NCBI RefSeq assembly: GCF_003984625.1 | Contig: NZ_RWKH01000022.1 | Span: forward strand, 38,237-102,236 | From: Variovorax sp. DXTD-1 | GTDB taxonomy: Bacteria > Pseudomonadota > Gammaproteobacteria > Burkholderiales > Burkholderiaceae_C | Reading direction: 5' to 3' | Length of the DNA: 64,000 nucleotides | Shown: piece by piece, positions 36,627 through 45,737 of the stretch | Numbering within the stretch: the first letter of the stretch is position 1 | How the letters are laid out: each line of letters begins with the position of its first letter | Translations under genes and position numbers: made by a program | Notes under the pieces: model-generated | Database searches by the model: none | What the model was told of the DNA's origin: nothing | Seen by the model: only the letters and a program-made list of their open reading frames with translations

Positions 36627-37246
36627 CGCTGCGGGTACTGATCCTTGCCTTCGACGGTGTCGAGGCGCTCGACTTTGCAGGCCCTTTCGAGGTGTTCACC
36701 ACGGCAAGCCGCGTCAGCCAGCGCCTGAATCCCGGCACGGAGGCGCCGTTCGAGGTCGCCTCCGTGGCGCTCGCAAGCGAAGGCCAGCCCGTGCAGGCAC
36801 GCGCCGGCCTGCGCCTGCTGGCGGACCATAGCTTGACCGACTACCCCAGTGCGGACCTCCTGATCGTGCCCGGCGGCGTGGTCGATGCGCCCATGGCAAG
36901 CACCGTCACCCTGCGATGGATTGCCGAATGCGCGGCCGGCACACAGCTGGTCGCCTCGGTATGCACCGGCGTGTTCCTGCTCGCAAAAAGCGGCGTTATC
37001 ACGCGAGAGGCCGTCACCACCCACTGGGAAGACATCGCAGACCTGCGCGAACAGTTCCCGCTGCTGGACGTGCGCGAGGGCGAACGCTGGATTGACAGCG
37101 GCCGCGTCGTCAGCTCCGCGGGTATCAGCGCAGGCATCGACATGAGCCTGTACCTGGTCGAGCGGCTGGCCGGCCGCGCGCTGGCCGAACACACGGCGCG
37201 CCAGATGGACTACGCATGGAACTCCGGCAACCACCCATCCGCGTAG
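36623..37246 (+). CDS. DJ-1/PfpI family protein
   Basis: A 207-residue class-I glutamine amidotransferase-like protein. The nucleophile elbow is VASVCTGVFLLA with Cys near residue 115. It resembles ThiJ/isonitrile hydratase-type members of the GATase1 family (conserved FDGVEALDFAGPFEVF). It lies between an isochorismatase and a GlxA regulator and overlaps the latter by 31 bases, suggesting a linked nitrogen-compound metabolism. Confidence 0.88.
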   Translation: MTLRVLILAFDGVEALDFAGPFEVFTTASRVSQRLNPGTEAPFEVASVALASEGQPVQARAGLRLLADHSLTDYPSADLLIVPGGVVDAPMASTVTLRWIAECAAGTQLVASVCTGVFLLAKSGVITREAVTTHWEDIADLREQFPLLDVREGERWIDSGRVVSSAGISAGIDMSLYLVERLAGRALAEHTARQMDYAWNSGNHPSA

Positions 37247-38211
37247 TGTTCGTGCTGCTGCCGGGCAGCCTGGTGCTCGATTGGGCCGGGCCTGCCGAGG
37301 CGTTGCGCATCGCCAACCAGCGGCTGCGCGCCGCGGCCCAGCCGGAACGCTTCGAGATCGAATTCGCGAGCCCGCGGCCCACGTCCGTCGGCTCGGTGGG
37401 CGTGGCGCTTGCCAACCTCGCGCCGCTGCCAGCGCAATGGCACGGGCCGGCGTGGCTGGTGCTGGTTGGGCTGCCCGGCGACTTCATCGCGATCGACAAC
37501 GCAGAGACGCAGGACCTGCTGCACTGGCTGCGCGGCCAGCGTTTCGAACGCGGCCGGCTCGAGCTGGTCACCGTCTGCGCCGGCGCCCTGCTGGCGGCGC
37601 ATGCGGGCGCGCTCTCAGGCCGGCGCGCCACCACGCACCACCATCACCTGGGCGAGTTGCGCGCGGTGGAGCCGCGCTGCGACGTGGTCGCCAACCGGGT
37701 GTTCGTGATCGATCCGCCGGTCTACAGCAGCGCGGGCGTCACGACCGGCATCGACCTGATGCTGCACCGCATTGCGGATGTGTGCGGCGAAGCACTCGCG
37801 GCCCAGGTGGCGCAGACGATGGTGGTGGCGCAGCGGCGTGGCCCGCATGACCCGGAGCTTTCGCCTTTTCTGGCTTACCGGAACCATCTGCATGCCGCCC
37901 TGCACCGCGTGCAGGACGCCGTCAGCGAACAGCCCCAGGCCGACTGGAACGTGCCTCGCATGGCGGAAGTGGCCCACACCTCGGCGCGGCACCTGACGCG
38001 GCTGTTCGTGGAGCACGCAGGCGTGGCGCCCCTGGCCTATCTGCGCCGGCTGCGGCTGGCGGCGGCGCAGCTCGCGCTGGCCTCGGGCGCGAGCGTGACG
38101 CGGGCGGCAGAAATCTCGGGCTTCGGCTCGGACACGCAACTGCGGCGCGCGTGGCACCAGTTCGGATTGCCGGGCTCGCCTTCGGCCGCGGCCTCTTCGC
38201 CGACCGCCTAG
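37216..38211 (+). CDS. GlxA family transcriptional regulator (DJ-1/PfpI sensor + AraC HTH)
   Basis: A 331-residue regulator. Residues ~5-180 form a DJ-1/PfpI-like ligand-binding domain with the Cys in VCAGALLAA; residues ~225-320 form an AraC-type HTH (MAEVAHTSARHLTRLFVEH and VTRAAEISGFGSDTQLRRAW). It is likely the regulator of the two upstream enzymes. Starts inside the preceding gene, so the three proteins are produced from one transcript. Confidence 0.9.
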   Translation: MELRQPPIRVVFVLLPGSLVLDWAGPAEALRIANQRLRAAAQPERFEIEFASPRPTSVGSVGVALANLAPLPAQWHGPAWLVLVGLPGDFIAIDNAETQDLLHWLRGQRFERGRLELVTVCAGALLAAHAGALSGRRATTHHHHLGELRAVEPRCDVVANRVFVIDPPVYSSAGVTTGIDLMLHRIADVCGEALAAQVAQTMVVAQRRGPHDPELSPFLAYRNHLHAALHRVQDAVSEQPQADWNVPRMAEVAHTSARHLTRLFVEHAGVAPLAYLRRLRLAAAQLALASGASVTRAAEISGFGSDTQLRRAWHQFGLPGSPSAAASSPTA

Positions 38212-38226
38212 CGGCGCGGTGCGCAA

Positions 38227-39525
38227 TCATGCAGGCGGAAGGAGGCAGGCGCGTGCCCGCGCCAGCAGCAGCGTCCGCTCGCGCGTGTTGCGCGTAAGCG
38301 CGGCGGCGCGATCGAATTCCTTGCGCGCCTCGTCGTAGCGGCCCAGTTTGAAGAGCAGGTCGCCGCGTACCGCCGGCAGCAGGTGATAGCCCTTCAATGC
38401 GGGCTCGCCGAGTAGCGCATCCACCACCTCCAGCCCCGTCGCTGGTCCGAATGCCATGGACAGCGCCACGGCGCGGTTGAGCTCGACGACAGGCGACGGA
38501 GAAAGCTCGGCCAGCGCGTCGTACAACGCCGCAATGCGGGGCCAATCGGTTTCCCCGGCCGTGCGCGCGCGCCCATGGCAGGCGGCAATGGCGGCTTGCA
38601 AGGCATAAGGTCCCAAGGCTCCTCCGAGAGCCTCCGCACGCGCAAGCGCCGCCAGGCCGCGGCGAATCAGCATGTGGTCCCAGCGCGCGCGGTTCTGCTC
38701 CAGCAGCAGCACCGGCTCGCCCGATGGGCCGACACGGGCTGCCGTGCGAGAGGCCTGGATTTCCATCAACGCCACGAGGCCGTGCACTTCCGATGCATCG
38801 GGCACGAGCTCGGCCACGATGCGGCCGAGCCGCATGGCTTCGTCGCACAGCGCGGGCCGCATCCAGTCGTCACCCGCCGTGGCCGAGTAGCCTTCGTTGA
38901 AGATCAGGTAGAGCACCTCGAGCACCGAGGCGAGCCGCGCCTCGAGTTCGTGCCGGCGCGGCACCTCGAAGGGCACGCGCGCTTCGAGAAGGCTGCGCTT
39001 GGCGCGCACGATGCGCTGCGCCACCGTGGCCTCTGGCACAAGGAACGCGCGGGCAATTTCATCCGTCGTGAGGCCGCCCATCAGGCGCAGCGTGAGCGCC
39101 ACGCGCGCCTCGGTCGAAAGCACCGGGTGGCAGGCCGTGAACACCAGCCGCAACAGGTCGTCGCCGATGTCGTCGTCGAGCGCGGCATCGACCGCTTCGG
39201 CGAAATCGGCCTGCGCCATTTCATGCTGGGCGTCGAGTTCGCGGCCGATCTCGCCGGCCTTGTGCTCGGCCATTTGCCGATGGCGCAGCCGGTCGAGCGC
39301 GCGGCGCTTGGCCACGGCGGTGAGCCAGGCGGCGGGATTGTCGGGCACGCCGGTTTCGCTCCATTGCTCCAGGGCCGAGACCAGCGCGTCCTGGGCCAGC
39401 TCTTCGGCGAGGCCCACGTCGCGCACCATGCGCGCGACTGTGGCAATGATCTTCGCGGACTCGATGCGCCACACCGCCTCGATGGTGCGGTGAATGGCGG
39501 CCTCGTCCCGGGCCGCAGCGCTCAT
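38227..39525 (-). CDS. ECF42-type RNA polymerase sigma factor with C-terminal TPR-like domain
   Basis: A 432-residue protein. Residues ~12-85 hold the sigma-2 region (LAEELAQDALVSALEQW), ~125-180 sigma-4 (LTTDEIARAFLVPEATVAQRI), and the long C-terminus (residues ~200-430) is helical with TPR-like repeats. This size and architecture match the ECF42 group, which has no anti-sigma factor and is linked to DGPF (YCII-related) proteins. Two DGPF proteins lie directly upstream in the same operon; the gap to the nearer one is 2 bases. Confidence 0.9.
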   Translation of the reverse strand: MSAAARDEAAIHRTIEAVWRIESAKIIATVARMVRDVGLAEELAQDALVSALEQWSETGVPDNPAAWLTAVAKRRALDRLRHRQMAEHKAGEIGRELDAQHEMAQADFAEAVDAALDDDIGDDLLRLVFTACHPVLSTEARVALTLRLMGGLTTDEIARAFLVPEATVAQRIVRAKRSLLEARVPFEVPRRHELEARLASVLEVLYLIFNEGYSATAGDDWMRPALCDEAMRLGRIVAELVPDASEVHGLVALMEIQASRTAARVGPSGEPVLLLEQNRARWDHMLIRRGLAALARAEALGGALGPYALQAAIAACHGRARTAGETDWPRIAALYDALAELSPSPVVELNRAVALSMAFGPATGLEVVDALLGEPALKGYHLLPAVRGDLLFKLGRYDEARKEFDRAAALTRNTRERTLLLARARACLLPPA

Positions 39526-39527
39526 TC

Positions 39528-39947
39528 CTATGCTTTCTTGACCGCCTGCATCGACGCCATCTCGGCCGTCAGGGCCTGCACGTCTGGCGGGTAGTCGGCA
39601 ATCTCCTGGATCTGGCGGACCTCGATCACTTCGTTTTCGCTGCCGGGGCAGCGCGTCGCCCATTCGATCGCGTTGGCGCGCGAAGGCACGTCGATGATCC
39701 AGTAGCCGCCGAGCACTTCCTTGGCTTCGGCAAAGGGGCCGTCCACCACCTTGGGCTTGCGGCCCGGAAAGCTCACGCGGGCGCCCATCGAGGGCGGATG
39801 CAGGCCGTCGCAGCTGATCAGGATGCCGGCCTTCTGCATCGACTCGTTGTAGGCCATCATGGCCCCGACCGCTTCGACGTCGTCCGGAATGGTGCCGGGG
39901 GCGGCTGTTTCGTAGCCGTGGGGAATCATCAGCAGCATGAATCGCAT
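39528..39947 (-). CDS. YciI/DGPF family protein
   Basis: A 139-residue YCII-related protein with the DGPF motif (VVDGPFAEAKEVLGG) and an ABC-like ferredoxin fold. Belongs to the pair of DGPF proteins that accompany ECF42 sigma factors, possibly as regulators or targets; the function is unknown. ATG at MRFMLLMIPH is used. It sits between the second DGPF gene and the sigma gene. Confidence 0.88.
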   Translation of the reverse strand: MRFMLLMIPHGYETAAPGTIPDDVEAVGAMMAYNESMQKAGILISCDGLHPPSMGARVSFPGRKPKVVDGPFAEAKEVLGGYWIIDVPSRANAIEWATRCPGSENEVIEVRQIQEIADYPPDVQALTAEMASMQAVKKA

Positions 39948-39976
39948 GGCAGGTCTCCTTGATGCGGTTTCTTGAT

Positions 39977-40405
39977 TCAGTTGCCGGCCTTGGTACGGGC
40001 CGCGGTCTCGGCGCGCAGGCGGTCTTCCTGCGCCAGCAGTTCGGGCGTCATGGAGTCGCCGAAATCGGACGCCTCGAACACCTGGCGGATCTCGATCTCG
40101 CCCTCCTGGAACGGGCTGCGCTTGATCCATTCGATGGCTTCTTCCTTCGACTTGACCTGAAGCAGCCAGAAACCTGCGAGCAGCTCCTTCGTCTCGGCGA
40201 AGGGACCGTCGATCACCGTGCGCTTGGAGCCTTCGCAGCGCACGCGCGCACCCTTGGAAGACGGATGCAGGCCTTCGCCCGCCAGCAGCACGCCGGCCTT
40301 GACCAGCTCCTCGTTGAACTTGCCCATGGCTGTGAGCACTTCGGTGCTTGGCATCACGCCCGCTTCGGAATCCTTGTTGGCCTTGACCAGAACCATGAAT
40401 CGCAT
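39977..40405 (-). CDS. YciI/DGPF family protein
   Basis: A 142-residue paralogue of its downstream neighbour, with the same MRFMVLVKAN start and VIDGPFAETKELLAGFW motif (about half of the positions are alike by eye). It is the first gene of the ECF42 module. The two copies probably arose by duplication. Confidence 0.88.
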   Translation of the reverse strand: MRFMVLVKANKDSEAGVMPSTEVLTAMGKFNEELVKAGVLLAGEGLHPSSKGARVRCEGSKRTVIDGPFAETKELLAGFWLLQVKSKEEAIEWIKRSPFQEGEIEIRQVFEASDFGDSMTPELLAQEDRLRAETAARTKAGN

Positions 40406-40538
40406 GTCGTTTCTCCTGAAGGTTGATGAATGAAGCCGGAGGCGTTGAAAACTGCGCGCTCCTGTTCACACGTCGGACGAGGGGAAGCCGGATCGACACG
40501 CTGGCGCCGGCCCACTTGTAATTTTATGTATCAGAAAT

Positions 40539-40967
40539 TCAGGGCAAATAGCCGCAGAAGCGCAGGATATGCCCGTCGGGTTCGCGGATCGCGAATTCGC
40601 GCAGGCCCCAGGGCTGCGACGTGGGCGGCTCCACCACGGTGACGCCCCGCTTCACATAGGCGGCGTGCAGGCCGTCGATGTCCTTGCCCACGTGGATCAC
40701 GATTTCGCCGCGCCAGGGCGCGGCGCCACGCGTGTTGCATTGCCACAGGCGCAGGTAGACCGGATCGCCATAGGTGCGGTCGCCCTTCTTCACCCGGGCG
40801 TAGCTGGGCGGCTCGCCGGCGATGAAATCGAGCTCGAAGCCCAGGATGTCCCGGAACCAGCGCGCGGCGCGCGTGACGTCGGACACCGGCAGCACCGGCT
40901 GCACGCCGTGAAACTCGTGAAGCGTGCCGAGATCGGATGCGTCGGCAACGCCGTTCCGCGCGCTCAT
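40539..40967 (-). CDS. VOC superfamily protein (glyoxalase/bleomycin-resistance-like)
   Basis: A 142-residue protein with a VOC fold (VQPVLPVSDVTRAARWFRDILGFE, then the C-terminal REPDGHILRFCGY). The C-terminal Glu/His positions used as metal ligands in glyoxalases appear partly present. The substrate is unknown. It follows the SirB1-like gene by a 1-base overlap. The 130-base gap to the ECF42 module is AT-richer than its surroundings and may hold that module's promoter, but no clear -35/-10 pair was seen. Confidence 0.85.
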   Translation of the reverse strand: MSARNGVADASDLGTLHEFHGVQPVLPVSDVTRAARWFRDILGFELDFIAGEPPSYARVKKGDRTYGDPVYLRLWQCNTRGAAPWRGEIVIHVGKDIDGLHAAYVKRGVTVVEPPTSQPWGLREFAIREPDGHILRFCGYLP

Positions 40968-41818
40968 CAGTTGGCCGCTCGGCGCAAGGCAGTCACCCGC
41001 TCCGCAATGACGTCGACGTCCAGCGCGTCTTCCGCGTGCTCCAGGTAGGTTTCGAGGTCCCGCACCGCGGCCGCGGTGTTGCCCTGCTCGGCATGCGCGA
41101 TGCCGCGGTCGCGGTACTCGCCCCAGGCGGTGGGCAGCAGCGCAATCAGGCGGTCTTGCACGGCAATGGCCCGCTGCCAGTCTTCCTGGGCGCGGTGCAC
41201 TTCCTTCAGGTTGCGCAGCATGCGGCCGATGATTTCGCGCGAGCTGGCGGGCTGGAGGTAAAGGCCCAGCGGCACGTCGAAATCGCCGACCAGCCCGTTG
41301 CTGCGCTTGTAGGGCTCGAGCCGCTCGCCGAGTTCTTCGCGCGAGAGCGACTTGCCGGTGAAGGGATCGATGACCACCTGCCCCTTCGGCAGCGTGACCT
41401 TGAGCATGAAATGCCCCGGAAAACCGATGCCGCGCGCCTGGAGGCCCAGGCCCTGCGCCAGCTCCATCCAGAGCACCGCCAACGAAATGGGAATGCCGCG
41501 GCGCGTGCGCAAGACGGCGTTCAGGTAGCTGTTGTCGGGGTCGTAGTAGTCGTTGACGTTGCCGCCGAAATTCAGGTCATTGAAGAAGAACTGGTTGAGC
41601 GCGCGCAGCCGGGCGAGCGGCGCGGCGTCGGCGGGCAGCCGGCGCTTGAGGCGGGCCAGCAACTGGTCGACGTCGCCGAGCACCTGCTGCACGTCGAGGT
41701 CAGGGTATTCGTCCTGCGCAAGGCTGGCGGCAGCCTCGAGCAGCGGAAAGTGGTCGTCGCTCTGCACCAGCGATTCGAAATACGCCAATGCCGTGGGAAC
41801 CTGAAAGCTGAACGTCAT
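40967..41818 (-). CDS. SirB1-family transglutaminase-like/TPR protein
   Basis: A 283-residue protein. The N-terminal ~190 residues are a transglutaminase-like SirB1 domain (conserved FNDLNFGGNVNDYYDPDNSYLN near residue 80), and the C-terminal ~80 residues contain a TPR-like segment (WQRAIAVQDRLIALLPTAWGEYRDRG). Family members are cytoplasmic and of unclear function. Widely conserved in proteobacteria near core genes. Confidence 0.88.
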   Translation of the reverse strand: MTFSFQVPTALAYFESLVQSDDHFPLLEAAASLAQDEYPDLDVQQVLGDVDQLLARLKRRLPADAAPLARLRALNQFFFNDLNFGGNVNDYYDPDNSYLNAVLRTRRGIPISLAVLWMELAQGLGLQARGIGFPGHFMLKVTLPKGQVVIDPFTGKSLSREELGERLEPYKRSNGLVGDFDVPLGLYLQPASSREIIGRMLRNLKEVHRAQEDWQRAIAVQDRLIALLPTAWGEYRDRGIAHAEQGNTAAAVRDLETYLEHAEDALDVDVIAERVTALRRAAN

Positions 41819-41926
41819 GTGTCTTTGTAGAGGAGCATTCGGGGAGCGTCAAGGCGGTGTTTTCAGCTTGCGTAATTCGAGAACAGCCCTGTTGCGAAAG
41901 ACGCAACCCGGCCCGTCTGCGTGTGC

Positions 41927-43480
41927 CTACCGGCGCATGAAACTGCGCAGCCGCACGCCCACGGCCGCCAGCACGGCAAAGTACAGCAGCCCCGCGCCCG
42001 CGATCAGCGCCGCCAGCAGCCCGATGCGCTGCAGCCGCTGGGCCCGAAGGCCGATCCAGTCGAAATAGTACGAGCCCCAGGCCAGCAAGGCGGCCAGCAC
42101 CAGCGTGCCCGCCGCCACCTGCAGGATGAACTTGCCCCAGCCCGGCTCGGGCTTGTAGCTGCCGCGCCGGATCAAGCCCACCAGCAGCCAGATGGCGTTG
42201 ACCACCGCGCCGATGCCGATGGTGAGCGTGAGCGCGGCATGCTGCAGCACCGGCACCAGAAAGACGTTGAGCAGTTGGGTCAGCACCAGCACCGAGACGG
42301 CGATGATCACCGGCGTGCGCATGTCGTATTTGGCGTAGTAGCCCGGCGCAAGCACCTTGATGGCGACGATGCCGACCAGCCCGACGCCGTAGCCCATCAA
42401 TGCCAGCGTGGTGCGCTTCACGTCTTCGGCGCCATACGCGCCGTTGTGAAAAAGCACCGCAACCAGCGGCTGCGAGAACAGCAGGAGCGCAACGGCGCAG
42501 GGCGCCGAGAGCAGCACCACCAGCCGCAGGCCCCAGTCGAGCAGCGCCGAATAGCGCTCGTCGTCCTTGGCGGCACGCGCGCCGGCCAGCTGCGGCATCA
42601 GCACCACGCCAAGCGCCACGCCCAGCATGGCAGTCGGGAATTCCATCAGGCGGTCCGCATTGACCACCCAGGTGACGCTGCCCGTGGCAAGGTGGGATGC
42701 AATCTGCGTATTGATGAGCAGCGAAACCTGCGCCACGCTCACGCCCAGCAAGGCCGGCAGCATGAGCTTCAGCACCTTGCGCGTGGTCGGGTCGGTCCAG
42801 GCGGCGCGCAGTGCGCCAAAGCTCGCGCCGATGCGCGGCATGAGGCCGAGCGCGCGCAGCGCGGGCACCTGCAGCGCCAGTTGAAGAACGCCGCCGACCA
42901 GCACCCCTGCGCACTGCGCGTAGATCGGCTCGATGCCGTAGCGCCTGAACAGCGGCGCGCCCGCCACGATGGCAAGAATCAGCGAAATATTGAGCAACAC
43001 CGGCGAGGCAGCCGGCACCGCGAACTTGCGCCAGGTGTTCAGCACCCCGCCCGCCAGCGCCACGAGCGACATGAAGCCGATGTACGGAAACATCCAGCGC
43101 GTCATCACCACGGCCGCGTCGAAGCCCGCCAGCCCGCTGGCCATGGCCCACACCAGCCACGGCGCGCCGACCACGCCGGCCACGCACACGACCACCAGCG
43201 CCCAGGTGAGCAGCGTGGCCACGTGGTCGATCAGCGCCTTGGCGCCCTCTTCCCCGGCCTCCGTCTTGTGCCCGGCCAGAACCGGCACGAAGGCCTGGCT
43301 GAAGGCGCCTTCGCCGAAAACCCGCCGGAACAGGTTGGGAATGCGGAAAGCGACGTTGAAGGCGTCGGTCAGGGCGCTGACGCCGAACACCGAGGCGAAA
43401 AGCACGTCGCGCACGAGGCCCGTGATCCGCGATGCGAGCGTCAGAAGGGAAACGGTGGAGGCGGATTTGAGCAGTGACAC
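41927..43480 (-). CDS. murJ: lipid II flippase MurJ
   Basis: A 517-residue MVF-type flippase with 14 predicted hydrophobic segments. It begins with GTG (MSLLKSASTVSLLTLASRITGL), the family start; the frame extends 16 codons further without similarity. Conserved Arg residues in RRVFGEGAFSQAFVPVL and NTQIASHL are visible. It flips lipid II for peptidoglycan. It is divergent from rpsT, a conserved pair in Burkholderiales. Confidence 0.95.
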   Translation of the reverse strand: MSLLKSASTVSLLTLASRITGLVRDVLFASVFGVSALTDAFNVAFRIPNLFRRVFGEGAFSQAFVPVLAGHKTEAGEEGAKALIDHVATLLTWALVVVCVAGVVGAPWLVWAMASGLAGFDAAVVMTRWMFPYIGFMSLVALAGGVLNTWRKFAVPAASPVLLNISLILAIVAGAPLFRRYGIEPIYAQCAGVLVGGVLQLALQVPALRALGLMPRIGASFGALRAAWTDPTTRKVLKLMLPALLGVSVAQVSLLINTQIASHLATGSVTWVVNADRLMEFPTAMLGVALGVVLMPQLAGARAAKDDERYSALLDWGLRLVVLLSAPCAVALLLFSQPLVAVLFHNGAYGAEDVKRTTLALMGYGVGLVGIVAIKVLAPGYYAKYDMRTPVIIAVSVLVLTQLLNVFLVPVLQHAALTLTIGIGAVVNAIWLLVGLIRRGSYKPEPGWGKFILQVAAGTLVLAALLAWGSYYFDWIGLRAQRLQRIGLLAALIAGAGLLYFAVLAAVGVRLRSFMRR

Positions 43481-43535
43481 GGGCCGAGTGTAGGGCCCGG
43501 CAAGCCCCCGATTCGGCGGAAAACCCAACCCGGCC

Positions 43536-43541
43536 TATAAT
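43536..43541 (+). promoter_or_regulatory. -10 element of rpsT
   Basis: A perfect TATAAT lies 45 bases before the rpsT ATG, in the short gap to divergent murJ. The -35 region is weak. The rpsT RBS is AAGGAAC. Confidence 0.6.
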
Positions 43542-43586
43542 GGAGGGCTTTGCTGCATCATCCTCAGACACCTAAGGAACTAAATC

Positions 43587-43901
43587 ATGGCATCCGCCAA
43601 GCCCAAGAAAAAGAACCCGCGCCTCGCCTCCGGCCGTAAGCGCGTCCGCCAGGACACCAAACTCAACGCTGCGAACACCTCGCTGCGCTCCAAATACCGC
43701 ACCGCCGTGAAGAATGTCGAAAAGGCCGTTCTGGCCGGCGACAAGACCAAGGCAAGCGAACTCTTCGCGAAGGCCCAGAGCATCGTCGACACCGTCGCCG
43801 ACAAGGGCATCTTCCACAAGAACAAGGCAGCTCGCGACAAGAGCCGCCTGTCGGCGAAGGTCAAGGCCCTCGCCCTCGCGCCTGAAAAGGCAGCCGCCTG
43901 A
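43587..43901 (+). CDS. rpsT: 30S ribosomal protein S20
   Basis: A 104-residue, Lys-rich helical protein starting [20 protein letters not shown], with the conserved [15 protein letters not shown] and [17 protein letters not shown] regions. It binds 16S rRNA early in 30S assembly. A strong terminator follows. Confidence 0.97.
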
Positions 43902-43972
43902 CACCTGTCCGGCAAGCCCGGATCGGAATTCTCCGGTCCGCCGTTTGATCGGGGTGCGCTGCAGCAAAGTGT

Positions 43973-43998
43973 AAAAAACCGCCTTCGGGCGGTTTTTT
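43973..43998. terminator. bidirectional terminator between rpsT and the DUF3579 gene
   Basis: AAAAAACCGCC-TTCG-GGCGGTTTTTT: a GC stem flanked by A6 and T6, usable on both strands by the convergent genes. Confidence 0.92.
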
Positions 43999-44038
43999 CA
44001 TGGGCGATCGCTTTGTGGAAAATGCGGGGCCGGCGGGC

Positions 44039-44368
44039 TCAGGTCTTGGGCGGTGCGCCGGGCGCGTCGGGAACCAGGCAGGCCTCGGCCACCTGCAAGT
44101 CGTTGTCCCGCGCAAAATTGACGCAAAAATCCCAGGCCATGGGCTCGGCATCGCGCAGGGCCCGGTTCACGACCACGCACTTGACACCGTTGAGGGTGGT
44201 GGGAACGCACCAGGGCGAATAGCTCAGGTGACTTCCGGGATAGGCGCCCCCAGGACGAAAAGAGCACATCACGCCGGCCAGCCGCTCGGCCCAGTCGCTC
44301 GGGCGAAAAGTCCGGCCATCATGGGTGATGCCCTGGATGAAGATTTCTTTGGCAGTGGGGGAAATCAT
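44039..44368 (-). CDS. DUF3579 domain-containing protein
   Basis: A 109-residue protein typical of the DUF3579 family found in Betaproteobacteria (FIQGITHDGRTFRPSDWAERL, then YSPWCVPTTLNGVKC). Function unknown; the fold is small alpha/beta. ATG giving MISPTAKE is used instead of an upstream one without support. It is divergent from argD, separated by 160 bases that show no other clear feature. Confidence 0.85.
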   Translation of the reverse strand: MISPTAKEIFIQGITHDGRTFRPSDWAERLAGVMCSFRPGGAYPGSHLSYSPWCVPTTLNGVKCVVVNRALRDAEPMAWDFCVNFARDNDLQVAEACLVPDAPGAPPKT

Positions 44369-44528
44369 CGTTGAATGAGGCGCCCGGAAGCAGGTGCTGC
44401 GGTGCAGCAAGAGATTCTATCCGCGGCACTTTGCGGCTCGGCCCGAGGGCATTGCTGTAATGCGGAATCCTCAATGAAGCTGTCGAACTGGACGCCTAGA
44501 ATCCGCGGTTCCCTATCTGGAGAACCGA

Positions 44529-45737
44529 ATGAGCGCTACCGCCCAGCCCACCTCGCCCCACGTCATGAACACCTACGGTCGCCTGCCGATCGCGCTGTCG
44601 CACGGCCAGGGCTGCCGAGTCTGGGACACCACGGGCAAGGCCTACCTCGACGGGCTCGGCGGCATTGCCGTGAACACGCTGGGCCACAACCACCCCGAGC
44701 TGGTGCCGGCGCTGCAGGACCAGATCAGCAAGCTGATCCACAGCTCCAACTACTACCATGTGCCCGGCCAGGAGCAGCTGGCCACCAAGCTGACCGAGCT
44801 CTCGGGCCTGACCAACGCCTTTTTCTGCTGCACGGGCCTGGAAGCCAACGAAGCCGCCCTGAAGCTCGCGCGCAAGTTCGGCCACGACAAGGGCATCGAA
44901 CGGCCTGAAATCGTTGTTTACGAGGCCGCGTTCCACGGCCGCAGCATCGCCACGCTGTCCGCCACGGGCAATCCGAAGGTGCAGGCGGGCTTCGGTCCGC
45001 TGGTCGAGGGCTTCATCCGCGTGCCGCTGAACGACATCGAAGCGCTCAAGAAGGCCACCGAAGGCAACCCCAACGTGGTTGCCGTGTTCTTCGAAACCAT
45101 CCAGGGCGAAGGCGGCATCAACCCGATGCGCGTGGATTACCTGAAGCAGGTTCGCGCCCTGTGCGACGAGCGCGACTGGCTCATGATGATCGACGAAGTG
45201 CAGTGCGGCATGGGCCGCACCGGCAAGTGGTTTGCGCACCAGTGGGCCGGCATCAAGCCTGACGTGATGCCGCTGGCCAAGGGCCTGGGTTCGGGCGTGC
45301 CGATCGGCGCCGTGGTGGCCGGCCCCAAGGCCGCCAACATCTTTGGCCCGGGCAACCACGGCACCACCTTCGGCGGCAACCCGCTTGCCATGCGTGCCGG
45401 CATCGAGACCATCCGCATCATGGAAGAGCACAAGCTGCTCGAAAATGCCGCTAGCGTGGGCGAACACCTGAAGAGCACGCTGGAGCGCGAAATCGGTGGC
45501 CTGCCCGGCGTGAAGGAAATCCGCGGCCAGGGCCTGATGCTGGGCATCGAGCTCGACCGTCCCTGCGGCGTCATCCTGAACCGCGCCTGCGATGCCGGCC
45601 TGCTGCTGAGCGTGACGGCCGACAAGGTGATCCGCCTCGTGCCGCCGCTCATCCTGAGCATTGCCGAGGCCGACGAAATCGTCGCCATCCTCGCGCCCAT
45701 CGTCAAAACATTCCTGTCGGAGCCCGCAGCGCAATGA
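44529..45737 (+). CDS. argD: acetylornithine aminotransferase (class III)
   Basis: A 402-residue class-III PLP aminotransferase. The PLP Lys is in PLAKGLGSGVPIGAV near residue 258; the DEVQ motif and the GLEANEAALKLAR segment are present. With argF it serves arginine synthesis (N-acetylglutamate semialdehyde to N-acetylornithine). It could also accept succinyl-diaminopimelate. Its stop overlaps argF by ATGA; GGAGAA precedes the ATG. Confidence 0.93.
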   Translation: MSATAQPTSPHVMNTYGRLPIALSHGQGCRVWDTTGKAYLDGLGGIAVNTLGHNHPELVPALQDQISKLIHSSNYYHVPGQEQLATKLTELSGLTNAFFCCTGLEANEAALKLARKFGHDKGIERPEIVVYEAAFHGRSIATLSATGNPKVQAGFGPLVEGFIRVPLNDIEALKKATEGNPNVVAVFFETIQGEGGINPMRVDYLKQVRALCDERDWLMMIDEVQCGMGRTGKWFAHQWAGIKPDVMPLAKGLGSGVPIGAVVAGPKAANIFGPGNHGTTFGGNPLAMRAGIETIRIMEEHKLLENAASVGEHLKSTLEREIGGLPGVKEIRGQGLMLGIELDRPCGVILNRACDAGLLLSVTADKVIRLVPPLILSIAEADEIVAILAPIVKTFLSEPAAQ

